Positions 23,173-34,200 of a DNA stretch of 64,000 nucleotides are shown here, piece by piece (within the stretch, counting starts at the first letter, position 1; each line of letters begins with the position of its first letter). The stretch is taken from contig BCIV01000016.1 of NCBI GenBank assembly GCA_001600055.1, forward strand, positions 1 through 64,000, read 5' to 3'. Under the pieces are notes generated by a model. It was given only the letters and a program-made list of their open reading frames with translations, ran no database searches and was not told where the DNA came from. A program made the translations under genes and the position numbers. Source of the DNA: Filobasidium wieringae (Eukaryota; Basidiomycota; Tremellomycetes; Filobasidiales; Filobasidiaceae).

Positions 23173-24528
23173 TTAGATGGAATGCACTACAGGCGTCGCG
23201 GTATGAATAGGAGTAACGTGTGGCGCATTCGGCCAATCACCGAATTGGAACTGAGACTAAATCGCGCATCACGATCAGCCGGGAAGTCAAACAGCGTTGT
23301 TCATTTCGACTTACGTTTCGCATATTTAATAATTCCCAACATTCCGCTCCGGCGTAATTCTTTCGGCCTGTATCTTCTGGGGAACCTGCAGCTCCCGCGG
23401 CGAACAGGGCGGACATGAAGTGATCATCCGTTCCTTGCTGTCAACACGGGAAACGGCATCAATATAATTATTAAGTAATAAGAAGGGCGAGAAAGACTGA
23501 CAGCATCACGATATTGAGGATGTTGCATCAATCTAGCCAATCCTCTTCTCAAAGCAGGTCCGGTATTGTTCGTGACCACATCCGAGAAGGCTTCTCCGAA
23601 ATCGATGGCCCATTGCTCAGGGGGTCTTTCTTGAGCCAAGTGGTCCCGGTGCATAATCACTTGTTGCCAATTGTTTCGATAAAGATTGTGGACCGCTCCA
23701 CCTGAAGATGACCAAGACGCTTAGTGTTCAAAATGATTCAGTCTATCATGTGAAATGATGACTCACCCGACCCGATCAATAACGTCTTGCGTTGCCTCAA
23801 GGGCCGTAGAGCCGCTCCAATTTTTAGGTGAAAGTGCTGAGACACGGTGTACGTCAGCGTCACTTGCGGATCAAATGTATTCTAACGACTTACGGGATCG
23901 AACCGTGCGTTGTGGCTAACAATGACGTGGGGTAGTGACTTGCCACCGGGAAACATCCACTTCAAGATCATGCTACAATTAGAAGCAATCAGTGAGCCTT
24001 TGTTCTGCACTCAACCGAAAGAGGTTACGTCCACTAACAAGGTATCATGGATCTGTTCAAACTTTGGATCCATAGCTGCATCGAAGCCTGCATCCTTGAG
24101 CATCTCTGTGACTTCGCTGGCCAGTTCAAGGTCAGGATTGAGATCGAATTCGGTATACAGTTTTGGGTCGACCCTAAATCGTTGGTGAACAGGTATAGTT
24201 TTCATCAGCGAAATCAGCTTAAGTGCTTGATCAGAGAGACACATACCAAGCTACAGGCTGTTTCGGAGGATTAGGATTTCCGGATACCCTTAATGTTTCC
24301 CCTGTCGTCTCCCAGTGGGCACCCATCATTACAATCCGTTCAACCCCTTGTTCTAAGGCCTGCCGACCGACCTCCTCCCAGTACGCAGCTGGAGCAGTTC
24401 TGGATTGCAGCATGGCTGTCGAACCATGACTAAAGAAGAAAACGGGATATATAGCTGATTGAACTCGGATGATCAGGCCGGTGTTGCGATTTGACTCGGA
24501 AAGAACCAGGCTTACATTCGCTTGACAT
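23173..24528 (-). CDS. LigB-type extradiol ring-cleavage dioxygenase
   Basis: Eight exons: 24516-24528, 24247-24454, 24039-24173, 23894-23972, 23767-23836, 23502-23701, 23315-23437, 23173-23250; 301 aa. The first coding exon is only 13 nt. Family blocks: YPVFFFSHGSTAM, RIVMMGAHWET, KWMFPGGKSLPHVIVSHNA, LLIGSGGAVHNL and QGTDDHFMSALFAAGAA. The metal or acid-base His residues of class III (LigB/4,5-DOPA) dioxygenases are retained in FSHG, GAHW, VSHN and DDH. The usual HPT triplet preceding the last one is QGT. These enzymes insert O2 next to a catechol diol. The last exon has two in-frame acceptors six bases apart (exon start 23256 or 23250). It fits the ring-opening step of the cluster. Confidence 0.9.
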
Positions 24529-25526
24529 GATTTGTGGATTGCTTCAAGATATTTGATGGCGATCAGGTGAGAGAGAGCGATATCGAACACAGCGAGATAT
24601 GAATGATCTGGGAGCGCGTTTGACGGATGATCGGAATCCGGTTCGCCGTAAATACCCGCGAAGCGAGCATCCCCGTTGTGTCTGAGAAGATATTAGCATC
24701 TGAAGAAGGTAGTGATCTGTTCAAACCAGAATGACTGTCACGATATCCTACAAACCAATCACAAATCGATATGTCACATCAACGAAGCTATACTACCGTC
24801 GCTGAAGGCGGAATCCCGCCCGTCGGTGATGCCGTCCTGGACTTGGTCGGCGCGTCCGAACAATCTCATCCTTCCGATACCATTGCTCGCGATGCCAGGA
24901 TCTCAAGCGTTCCCATCGACTTATCTCCAGCTATTCCAGAATCAAGAAACGATGAAAGCCCAGACAATTGGCCCACTGAAATGCGTGGTGTACCGGATTA
25001 TCGGCCTCTGGACCGTCATGTGGATTACGAATCGCGGCCCATGGGCCAGAATAACATCGAATACACGTTCTTGTTATTCATGTTCACGGGTGTCAGAGTC
25101 ACTGGAGTGAGCAAAGCTCGAATTTTTTCGGACCGTGATGGGTTGCTGATCAATAAATCACTCCAGTTAGCCAACAAAGTTTGGAGAAATACCGTTGGGC
25201 GAGTCACGGATGACGTTTTCAAGTACAAGATCGGGGGACAGTGGTGAACAAGGACTTTGTATCACTTGTATACCATATATATTGCTATTGTATATCATTC
25301 TATGCTTCTCTTCCTACACCGAAGTCCAACCGGATATTGTGTTAAAACAAGTTCTTCAAGAGACATCGTTCTCTTTGGGAAGGAATCCCAGCTTCGAGCA
25401 TCGTAAGCTGATATGTCAAGCTGAAGTCTCATGACTGTGTCGATCGCCTCATGATGATATGCCAAGATTCGGAGTCCTTATTGGTACAAGCAAATCCTTC
25501 AATACGCAGTTAGAACGAAGATGACT
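24529..25526. other. Mostly intergenic, contains one doubtful ORF
   Basis: Promoter of the dioxygenase (start 24528) and 3' flank of the ALDH-like gene (stop 25527). One plus-strand ORF at 24771-25247 is listed separately with low confidence. Nothing else is supportable. Confidence 0.4.
24771..25247 (+). CDS. Hypothetical protein, doubtful
   Basis: An uninterrupted plus-strand frame of 158 codons from ATG 24771. I recognise no family. The first 90 residues are polar (many Ser, Pro and Asp). A short hydrophobic stretch (EYTFLLFMFTGV) follows and then a basic C-terminus ending VFKYKIGGQW. No second strand competes strongly over its full length, which slightly favours it, but intron-poor genes are uncommon in this window and an overlapping frame of similar length exists at 24712-25110. 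It could be an exon of a larger gene or a chance ORF. Confidence 0.3.
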   Translation: MSHQRSYTTVAEGGIPPVGDAVLDLVGASEQSHPSDTIARDARISSVPIDLSPAIPESRNDESPDNWPTEMRGVPDYRPLDRHVDYESRPMGQNNIEYTFLLFMFTGVRVTGVSKARIFSDRDGLLINKSLQLANKVWRNTVGRVTDDVFKYKIGGQW

Positions 25527-27291
25527 TTATAAACCTCGCCATTTAGCCAAAGCAAGAAGAGAACCGCGGTATACAGCCCAACCGGAGCCACCCAAGAAGC
25601 ATGACAAGAAGATTCCAGCAGCAAATAAGAAACCTATCAAAATCAGGGGGAACGTCAATCTAGATTTGCTCGACCCAAAAGTTAGTGACCGCAAAGACTC
25701 ACTTCCACCGAAGAAGTCGATCCTGAATCCACCCGATTGTCGCAGTTTCGTGACTTTGAGCTTTTTGTAGGCATCCGAAGAAGGTTCATAATTACGTGTA
25801 GGCTCCTTCGCGACGTAGAACGATCTCTCCTCGACTATCGAGAAATCCTTCCGTGACGCATAGGCTCCGCTCACTAAAAAGCAGAATCGGATCAATGTTC
25901 AACCCCACTGCCAAACGGCATAAGCCAAGATTCATTTACCGGTCAGTTTCTTGGGGATATCATTTATAGCGACAATCTTCTGCCTCAAGTTGTGTGCAGC
26001 ATAAACCCCGAACCGTTCCTCCCCGAACACGTATGCAACATGGCTTGATGACAATCGGTTATTGATGGTATCCATAGCATGATCGATAGACCGAACGACG
26101 AAGACTGGAAGATAGTTTAGAGTTTTTGAGGCAACAACATCCTCAATGGCGCTCAAATCTTGCCGGTGAGGTCGGAAGTGAGACGGTAGTACCGATTCCA
26201 GAGCCGTGATGACCAGGCTCGAGATGTTCTCGTGCACTAGAACGTAAGAAGGTAGACCAGAGCTGAGCGATTTGTGACTTTTCTTCACCGACACGGCTTC
26301 ACCGCCTCGAGCAGTATGATGAGCTTGAGCGATACTAGCAACGATATCCTGCACTATATCAGGAATAGGCGAGGTCCCTTGAGTTCGAGCCATCTCCTGC
26401 AATGCGCTCGATAGTATAATCGATTGATCAATAATCACTGGGTTGTGCGTATTGAAAGGAGCGATGATAGTAAAATTCCTGACTGGAAGCGATGCCTTGG
26501 TAGTGCTGGCGAGTTGTCCGAGGGAGACGCAGCCTATCAGACCAGGAGGACTCTTCTCCAACCACGAAGCGAGGTTTGTAGGATCTTGTTCCAGGAAATG
26601 AAAGGCGTCTTGATCCATCCCGAGTCGAAGTGCCTTGCTGATGGTGGTAAATACCGTACTGGCTTGATCGAAATGCTGAGAGACCGACAACAACAATGTA
26701 TGTTAAGACCTGCCGTCCAGTGGTAAGTAAAAGAGGAAATGTACTGACAGTGATTATGGCAGCATTACCGTCCATGATAGCTGCAACTAGAGGCACAGCC
26801 CAGCTGGCAACGGCATCTGGAAGGGCATGATACAGAGCGTTAGGCAATAGCTTTCGTGCTCTATTAATAATACTGACGAGCTGAATCAGCCACGATCAGA
26901 ACGGTCCCACATCCGAAAGACTGTCGACCTTCTTGAGACTTGGCATTGACCAAGGTCCTAAGCGCTTTAGCAGCTTTGACCAGATCAGATGGTAGCTCTG
27001 CAATCGCCTCTGAGATAGTCGATAGGACGTCTTGTAGCTCGAATGCGAGGGTGGATGAGGAAGTGGTTGCGTTGATCAGGGTATCGCCATTCTCTTGCAG
27101 GATACCTGTCATAGATGCAGCGCAGGTCAGCTGGGGGGAAATGATCAAAGATGAGGTCGATAAGACCTACCAAACAGATTCCGTAATTGTTTGTGCTTGA
27201 ACCCGATATTTCTCAGTCGACCGTCGATGAAAGCCCCGTCTGCTAGAACGGCAGCGTTATCGAGCTGTGAGTTGGATTGTTTCGAGGGCAT
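25527..27291 (-). CDS. Aldehyde dehydrogenase-like protein lacking catalytic residues
   Basis: Six exons: 27171-27291, 26878-27105, 26749-26816, 25940-26675, 25703-25873, 25527-25633; 476 aa. The overall layout follows ALDH3-type enzymes: FKHKQLRNLF near the N-terminus, GTVLIVADSAHAVASWAVPL where PFNYPL would be, AAIMDGNAAIIT, NPVIIDQS after the position of the ELGG motif, SYVLVHENIS after the position of the catalytic Cys, and INDIPKKL then SGAYASRKDFS near the C-terminus. The catalytic Cys is replaced (SLSSGLPSYVLVH, Ser at that position) and the ELGGK motif with its general-base Glu is gone (IIAPFNTHNPVII). The last exon encodes a hydrophobic segment (FLFAAGIFLSCFLGG), so it may be membrane-tethered. 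Probably a pseudoenzyme. Two introns start with GTCAGT. Confidence 0.8.
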
Positions 27292-27950
27292 TTGTTGTCA
27301 CGATTTCTGCAGCAATCTGAATGTGTGATTTCCGAGTAGCTAGTAGAGTCCGTTTCTTATCCAGGATCAACCGTCTTTAACCAATCCAGGCCGGAAAAGC
27401 CGGAACCGATTCTGGAGAATGAAGCCGAGAAAGCGTGATCCTCCCAGAGTTGACTCATTTGGCAAAGCTTGCTGACCCTCGTTTGAGCCTACAGTGCCTC
27501 ATAATCGGTTTCACAAGTGCTGAATAGAGCTTGGTGGCATTGGTGGTCGATGGAAATTTGCGAAGTTTAGATCGTTGAGAGCTGAAGTGCTGTAACTCAT
27601 GCGTTCTGCTCAATCCCCGTTATGCGTTATGCCATTGTTTCCACTTTTCACGTGACGTGACAGCCTGTGAAGTTGCAATTAGGGGCTGCCGTGCGGTCAC
27701 TGCTACTATACTGCCGGTCCATGGAAACGTATCTGATCTGTCTCTGTCGACCGAGGGGTTTACATAGTACTCGAGACCAAAATACCTGTAGTAGCTGGAA
27801 GCGAAGCGTTTTGGAGAGGGTCGAGATTTGACCCTAGAAATGTCGGGCTTCACCTTAGCTGCGGAATCGTATGACATCGACCTGGGGGTGTCCAGGGCAC
27901 TCTCCAGATTGGTATAGTCATTTAGCGTGGATAATACAATCCTAATCATC
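27292..27950. other. Intergenic region, no gene seen
   Basis: Promoter of the ALDH-like gene and 3' flank of the CoA-transferase, both on the minus strand. The ORF at 27620-27958 overlaps the CoA-transferase stop region on the same strand in another frame and shows no domain. Confidence 0.5.
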
Positions 27951-30205
27951 TCATACATCTGAAAAATCCACTTCCTTTAAATCGGCGCTGACTTCGAACG
28001 GGGCGTTGGTACATTGCCTAATGTAATCTAGCGAAGCACCTGGCATGGTCTCTATCAAAGTCATGATACCGGTTTTTCTGTCGATCTCGAATACCGCCTA
28101 TCAAGATGGGCCGATTCAGGAGTCGCATTGAGTATAGGTTCAACCTCGATTGACATATGGTTGGACCAGGACTCACGAGATCGGTGATGATCGTTGAGAC
28201 GCATGCGGCTCCGGTCAATGGAAGAGAGCATTTAGCTACGATCTTTGAGTTGCCCTTCTTATCCATATGATCCGTGACAACCACGATCTATTGGGGGCGT
28301 TCTCAATCAGGTGGCACATCACGAAAGAACGATCAGACGACTTGCCTTCGTAGCGTCAGGCGAAGCGACAAGATCCATCGCGCCTCCCATACCCTTAACC
28401 AGCTTGCCCGGGATGATCCAGTTGGCCAAATCTCCATTGGATGCTACTTCCATCGCCTGAATGTATTACACTCAGGCACGAGTCTTACGGAGGGATACAC
28501 TGCGACTCACTCCCAATACCGACACGTCAACATGTCCACCTCGTATCATCGCAAACGATTCTTCCGACCCAAAGACAGCTGCTCCTGGCTCGAGCGTGAC
28601 TACACAGCCGCACCGGGTAATTAGCGATACTCAGGTAAGCGAACCAAACGAACGGGATCATAGTACTTACCCGTCTCTTTACCCGCGTTGATGATATCCG
28701 CATCGACCTCCGCCTCTGTCGGAAGCGGACCCATGCCTAACAATCCGTTCTCACTTTGCAACCAGATTTTTCGATCCTTAGGCAGATGCGAGGGAATCAG
28801 AGTAGGCATACCGATGCCCAAGTTAACGTAGAAACCGTCTTTTAGTTCACGTGCCGCGCGCTGGAGATTGTCTCACCGTTAGTGCTAAGGCTCGTTGATG
28901 AGTCCGACAGTTTTTCACATACCTGAACAATCATTTCCCTCTTCCTCTTGGCGTCTCCGCTGCCTAGAGCTCCTTCCGCGCTGGATGGGTTGGCTTCCTC
29001 GGCAGGAACATCAGCGGGTCGTACCGAACGAATCTCGATAGACTTCTCGATAGTCGACTGCACAATCCGATCGACGTAAATGCCAGGCACGTGGATTTGC
29101 ATAGGATCCAGTTGTCCGATTTCGACGATTTCTTCAGCCTGGTCAAAGTCCAAAATTAGCGACGCGGCGATTACTGAGGAAATCTGAGTGGCGGACCTCA
29201 ACGATAGTCAGTTTGGCATTCTTTGCCATGACCGAATTGAAATTGTTTGCGGTATATCTAATCACTCCAGTGTATCAGCTAATACTTCCGTTCCTGGCTA
29301 TGATTATCATATTTTACCTGAAAATAAGGTTACCAGACTGGTCCGCCTTCCAAGCTTTCACGAAAGCTACGTCTCCCTCGATAGCGCGTTCCATCAAGTA
29401 CTGCTTGCCCTTGAACTCTCTAGTCTCTCTTTGTGTGGGATATGTATGATTCTAGGGCAGCGACAGATCGATCAGACAATACAGGTCGGATCAAAGGAAA
29501 CGGACCTCACCTGGCCGTGCGGATCATTCTTGAGTGGTACACTACCATCTTGGACTGGTGTTCCAAGACCAGTAGGAGTGAAGAAAGCTGGAATACCGGC
29601 TGCACCCGCTCGTATGCGCTCAGCAAGAGTTCCTTGTGGTGTTAATTCGAGCTCAATTTCACCCGATAAATAGCATTTCTCGAAATGTTTGTTGCTGGCC
29701 CCCGAGACATTTCAAAAATTAGGTTATCCACCTTCTATGTCAATCGTTATCATGACTTACCCTCCTATGTAAGACGATATCATTTTCTTGATTTGACCGT
29801 TCGTCATCAGAATGTCTGTCCAGAAACTGTTCTAATCAAGAGGATCCACTTGATCCGACCATTTTTGGCTTACTTAGCCCTTTCTTGTCTATACCAGCAT
29901 TATTACTGACACCGACGAGATCCTTCACGTCAGGTCGACGGCTCAGAGCGTCTAGGAGGGTTTCTGGCAGACCACATAAACCGAATCCTGATCATGGGAC
30001 GCAGATGATCAACAAACTGCGATCAGACGCTCAAGATATACAACGTACCTCCTGAAAGAAGGGTGTCTCCACTTTTGATGCCCTTCATGGCATCGTCAAT
30101 TCGCTCATACACTTTGCTCGACTGACATCGGCGTTGCTGGAGCGTCAGAAGTACACTTTTGTGGACGGTTCTAAGAGTGCTTTGTGTCAGATTGAGGTGC
30201 ATCAT
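27951..30205 (-). CDS. Succinyl-CoA:3-oxoacid CoA-transferase, mitochondrial
   Basis: Twelve exons: 30049-30205, 29874-29987, 29761-29815, 29511-29694, 29318-29424, 29197-29257, 28923-29138, 28671-28860, 28511-28599, 28346-28456, 28177-28287, 27951-28097; 513 aa, the family length. The N-terminus ([20 protein letters not shown], Arg/Ser-rich) looks like a mitochondrial presequence. Subunit A half: [53 protein letters not shown]. Subunit B half: [12 protein letters not shown], then [11 protein letters not shown] with the catalytic Glu, GGAMDLV, LPLTG. It moves CoA from succinyl-CoA to acetoacetate or a related 3-oxoacid. In context it would use acetoacetate from fumarylacetoacetase; 3-oxoadipate is an alternative substrate. 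One intron has a GC donor (AAG|GCAAGT at 28345). Confidence 0.95.
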
Positions 30206-30500
30206 GGCGAAATACCAGGAAAGTCGGTACGAAATCGGTTCTGATGCTCACGGCAGTACGTTCAGCTTGGTAAAAAGACGGATTCCGCTTATCTAAGATC
30301 GCGAAGCCTGGTATGGGATCTTAGCGCGCGAACCGAGATCTCCGTTACAGCCGAATGTTCCGCTACCGCCCTCGCTCATTCGTTATGCTTGACATATAAA
30401 GCTTTATAAGAAAGGTTTGCAAGCTACTTGTGAGCAACAAGTATCATCTCAGACACCTTGCCCCAGCCTCACGTACACGCTTCCTTAACAACCGCAAACA
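30206..30500. promoter_or_regulatory. Bidirectional promoter, CoA-transferase / cupin
   Basis: The two start codons are 295 bp apart and divergent. The segment holds a perfect 14-bp palindrome TATAAAGCTTTATA at 30395-30408, a TATA-like box readable on both strands about 92 bp from the cupin ATG. Several CGG/CCG triplets (about 30270-30370) could bind the Zn2Cys6 regulator encoded next to it. Function is inferred from position and composition only. Confidence 0.55.
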
Positions 30501-31162
30501 ATGCCCAACGCAGAAACTGGAATCCTCGCTTCGGCCCCTCCCCACCCTAAGCGATTTGTTACCTCTCACGACCAGGAGGGAAAGGCTATCTTCAAGATCG
30601 AAGGCGAAATACCCCATACTCAGTTCTATAAATCCGAAGAGGAATGTGCTATCTTCCATGTCCCGTGGACTACCGAGGGACTTCCGGTGACGGTAGTGGA
30701 TGAACAAGACCGAGCGGTCACGAAACCAGGGGGCTCTTTGGCTTCCAAAAACGGGATCGTCTGTCGTTACGTGGATTTCCCTCCCAACTCAGTCAGTCCG
30801 ATGCATAGGACACACAGCTTGGATTATGGTAAACATACTGAGCCTCAAGACAAGATCATTATCATTGATATCGATGAGCTTACTTGCAGGCGTCGTGATC
30901 TTTGGTGACCTCGAATTGGTGTTAGATGACAACGAGACGAGAAAGATGACTCAATCGGACGTTGTGGTACAACGGGGAACGTAAGTGTTGAGGGTCTCTC
31001 GTTCGATAATCAGGCGTCCTTGCTGATGAACGGTGACACTTTTATGTTCGTAGTATCCACCAATGGAACAACACAACAGACAAGTGGGCAAGGATGATGT
31101 TCGTGCTCATCGCTTCAGACCCAGTGGTCATCGAGGGACAGGCTCTCCCTGCGAACATGTAG
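30501..31162 (+). CDS. Cupin-domain protein
   Basis: Three exons, 30501-30828, 30890-30980 and 31054-31162, give 175 aa. A single conserved beta-barrel is indicated by cupin motif 1 (MHRTHSLDYGVVIFG, supplying two His and an acidic residue) and motif 2 (SDVVVQRGTIHQWNN, with the third His and the structural Asn). Small single-domain fungal cupins of this type bind a divalent metal; known relatives include dioxygenases, isomerases and decarboxylases. It is divergent from the CoA-transferase and converges on the Zn2Cys6 regulator with a 58-bp gap, so it sits inside the cluster and may act on a ring-cleavage product or protect a labile intermediate. Reaction unknown. Confidence 0.9.
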
Positions 31163-31220
31163 AGAGATACCAAAGTTGTATTAATGATTTCGATTATCAG
31201 GTTTTATGTGGCGGTAGGTA

Positions 31221-34200
31221 TCAAGATTGTGCTTCCGGCTCTCCAATCTCGGGATTTGTCCATCTAAGAAGCTCCATAAATTGGTGGTCGTCATGGAAGC
31301 TGTTATCGTTCATGAGTAAAGTTGACCAGTCGAAATGGTCCGCCGAGATATCTGCTTCCTGATTACCAAAGACGAATGGGTCGAAAGCCATGTTAGGATC
31401 ATACGATCCGATATTCTTTTGTATCAAACTCGTTGTGTCCTGCTCGAGCCGTGCTTGCTGGACTTGCGGTGTTGACTGGCAACAGGGGGGCGTCGGTCGT
31501 ATAACTATCAGATTACTGCAATACTTGCACTCACCAGCACACGCTTGAGTAGACCTCCGAACTTGCTGGACTCCTCTTCAACCTCTCGTTTTCTCTTTCC
31601 GAGCGCGTAGTCTCTGAATGATTCTCTAGCAGGGACGCTTTTCTTGCTGTCCATCTCAGCATCTAGAGGAAACAAAATTATTCTTACGTGTAACGACCAC
31701 ACACTATGAGAGGCTTACCATATAGTCTTTGTAACAGGTCGGCAGAGCGAGAGGTCGCTGTGCTGCCTCTCAACTGGCTATGTTGTGCGAATCTGGGATC
31801 AAGTCGTGCACTCTGTGGCGTTTATCAAAAGCTTACCGTAGCGAGCTGATACCTTGACGAACCAATACAGCGAGATCATCGACTTCAAATCTACCAGCAT
31901 GGCATAAGTTCATCAAGATCACGATGGTGGCAGACAGTACGCCTTGAGCTTGAGGCCTGGAAGGGGCGATTAGGAAATCCGTATATGAGTTGAAAGCAAT
32001 AGGGACATACCAATACCGTAGCAAGGTATTCGCAGGAGTGGTTGAAAAATTGGTTCTGATCAGGAATCTAGCTGACCGTAAAGTTACATCCTTAGAAAAG
32101 GCATATTTGCTGCAAGGCAGTCTGCTATCAGCGTTTTATCTGACTAGAGACAGAGGCAGGTACGGACTGCGATCGATATGCCATGTTTAGATAAAAGCGG
32201 TGTAACCGGAGGATTTGGTAATGGCCGTGAGTATTGATGAGATGCTTTTCAATGCTGAGTCTCTGCAGCATCAATGCGTCTGTTGCCCATTGCGAGGGAT
32301 CCATATCAAAATCAGCGTTCAATCGATAAAAGGGAGACATTTCCTCTATCACGCTGATGAAGTTTTCTTGTGCACTGATATGTATCCCAACAATGAGTCT
32401 CTACCCTCTTCTTCGATTAAGAAACAAACTAGCGGCCTACCTGATCACAAGATCATATCGCAGCTTCCCCGCTGCTACGACAGAGCGCACGAATTCACGT
32501 ATCGGATGAAGGAATTGAAGACGATTTAAGAAGAAGCTCATGTTCTAAACAGTTCCAATGAGTAAAAGCCGACTTGAACTGGCATCGTCCGACTCACGGT
32601 ATGTACAGAGCTCGACTCGGCTACGATCGGCCCATGACCGACTAGAGATTCGTCTGTGACGTTGGCGGGCTCCGCACATGTATTTCGGTCTATCGAAGCG
32701 ATATAGTCGAATCTGTGTTCCAGACTAGCGTGCCAATCTAGATCGACCTGTGACCCGCGAATGTGGGTCAGCGAAGATGTCACTACACATACCCCTTATT
32801 TACAGACCAATGACCACCAAATCCGCCGGCCCACTTCCCGATCCCTCGCAGCAGCCCAACGTCTACCGAAATGATGTTGTACTTGTGCGAGTGTAGCGGT
32901 GGAAGACAGTTCGGGCCCTAATCGCGACAAACCCAAGTTCATGGCTACTTTTATAGCGGTACCGAGCTGAGCGAGATGAGACTCAGAACGGTTGACCGAC
33001 GACCAATAAGGACCGATGATACTGTCAAGTTTTGCAAGAACGATCAGGCCTACATGCCAAGAATCGTCGCCGGGTCAATATTCTTACATGAAAGCTTGCA
33101 GCGAATCCATTTTGGGTGATCCAGCCCAATCAATCTTAAGCATGGCCATTTCCAATACTTCACTCCAATCTGCCAACGCTGCAGTCCTCTCACTTTGGCT
33201 GTATCCGATCGATTGCAAAACATCGTCGCTCATCAGATGAAGCGAAGCGCACAAGCAGGCGGTGTAAAGTGGCAGAAATGAGGCTTGGCCGGCTGTGAGT
33301 CGTCCTGCCAACGGTACATGCTGATGGAAATCGGCTATTTGTTGCATGAAAGTCGGTACGTGTAGGCACCGGAAGCTGTATGACAAGAATGGGCAATCAT
33401 TTTCAGCTTACGGCCTTCTGTGACGGGGTATATACTTGACTGACAGCCATTCGAAACTGAATCGTATATGAGCGAATTGATGAGTAACCACCCTCCTGAA
33501 ATAGAAACCATCAATGTCTGTTACTTACTCGGATATCTAGACAGAATTCAAACTCATAAGCAATCGATTGAAAACGATCGATGTTTACCAGGCAAACACA
33601 CTCACAAAATGGTTCAATAGAAATTGAGCAAGAGCTAAAGGTGGTAAACATTCTACGCCCGGTATCGAGATCAGTTCCTCCGGACCGTTATGACCATCCG
33701 AGACGGTAGCTATCGATATTTCGGTCGACAGATTGAGTGGTGTTGATCGTGAATCTTTCGTCATGCCTGGTTTTGCCAAAGGACGGTCAGCCGAGAAGAA
33801 CACATCGAACCAGATCAAGACGAACCTGAAAGACCAGCATTCCCGTCCCGCATGACGTTACGATCATAAACCATATCCTCCAGTAATAACGCCGCATCGT
33901 GCTCAGTCAAGCTCGGTGCCTTACTCGCCGGTTCGCTCTGTGATCCAACTCTACTGCCATTCCGATGGTCCGGATGTCTCCATCCTGCAGTTGATAGAGG
34001 TATAGCTGTATGTGGCAATCGAGACTCCGCTTGGGTTGAAGAGCTCCGAGCATTTGAGGCGGGAACACTGAGATTAGATGGTTGCGCTGCAGAGAGGAAA
34101 CGAGAGGGGTCGTAGCCGAAAGCATCATTCCTTGGACCGGTATCCGAGATTGTCCTTCGATTATTGAGCAAATCCTCCTCTTGCATATTTCCACTGAACC

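Noticed and set aside
29894..29895. Possible splice donor GTATAG in CoA-transferase exon 2
   Set aside because: Reading on to GTAAGC at 29873 gives [12 protein letters not shown], the family sequence, so the earlier GT is not used.
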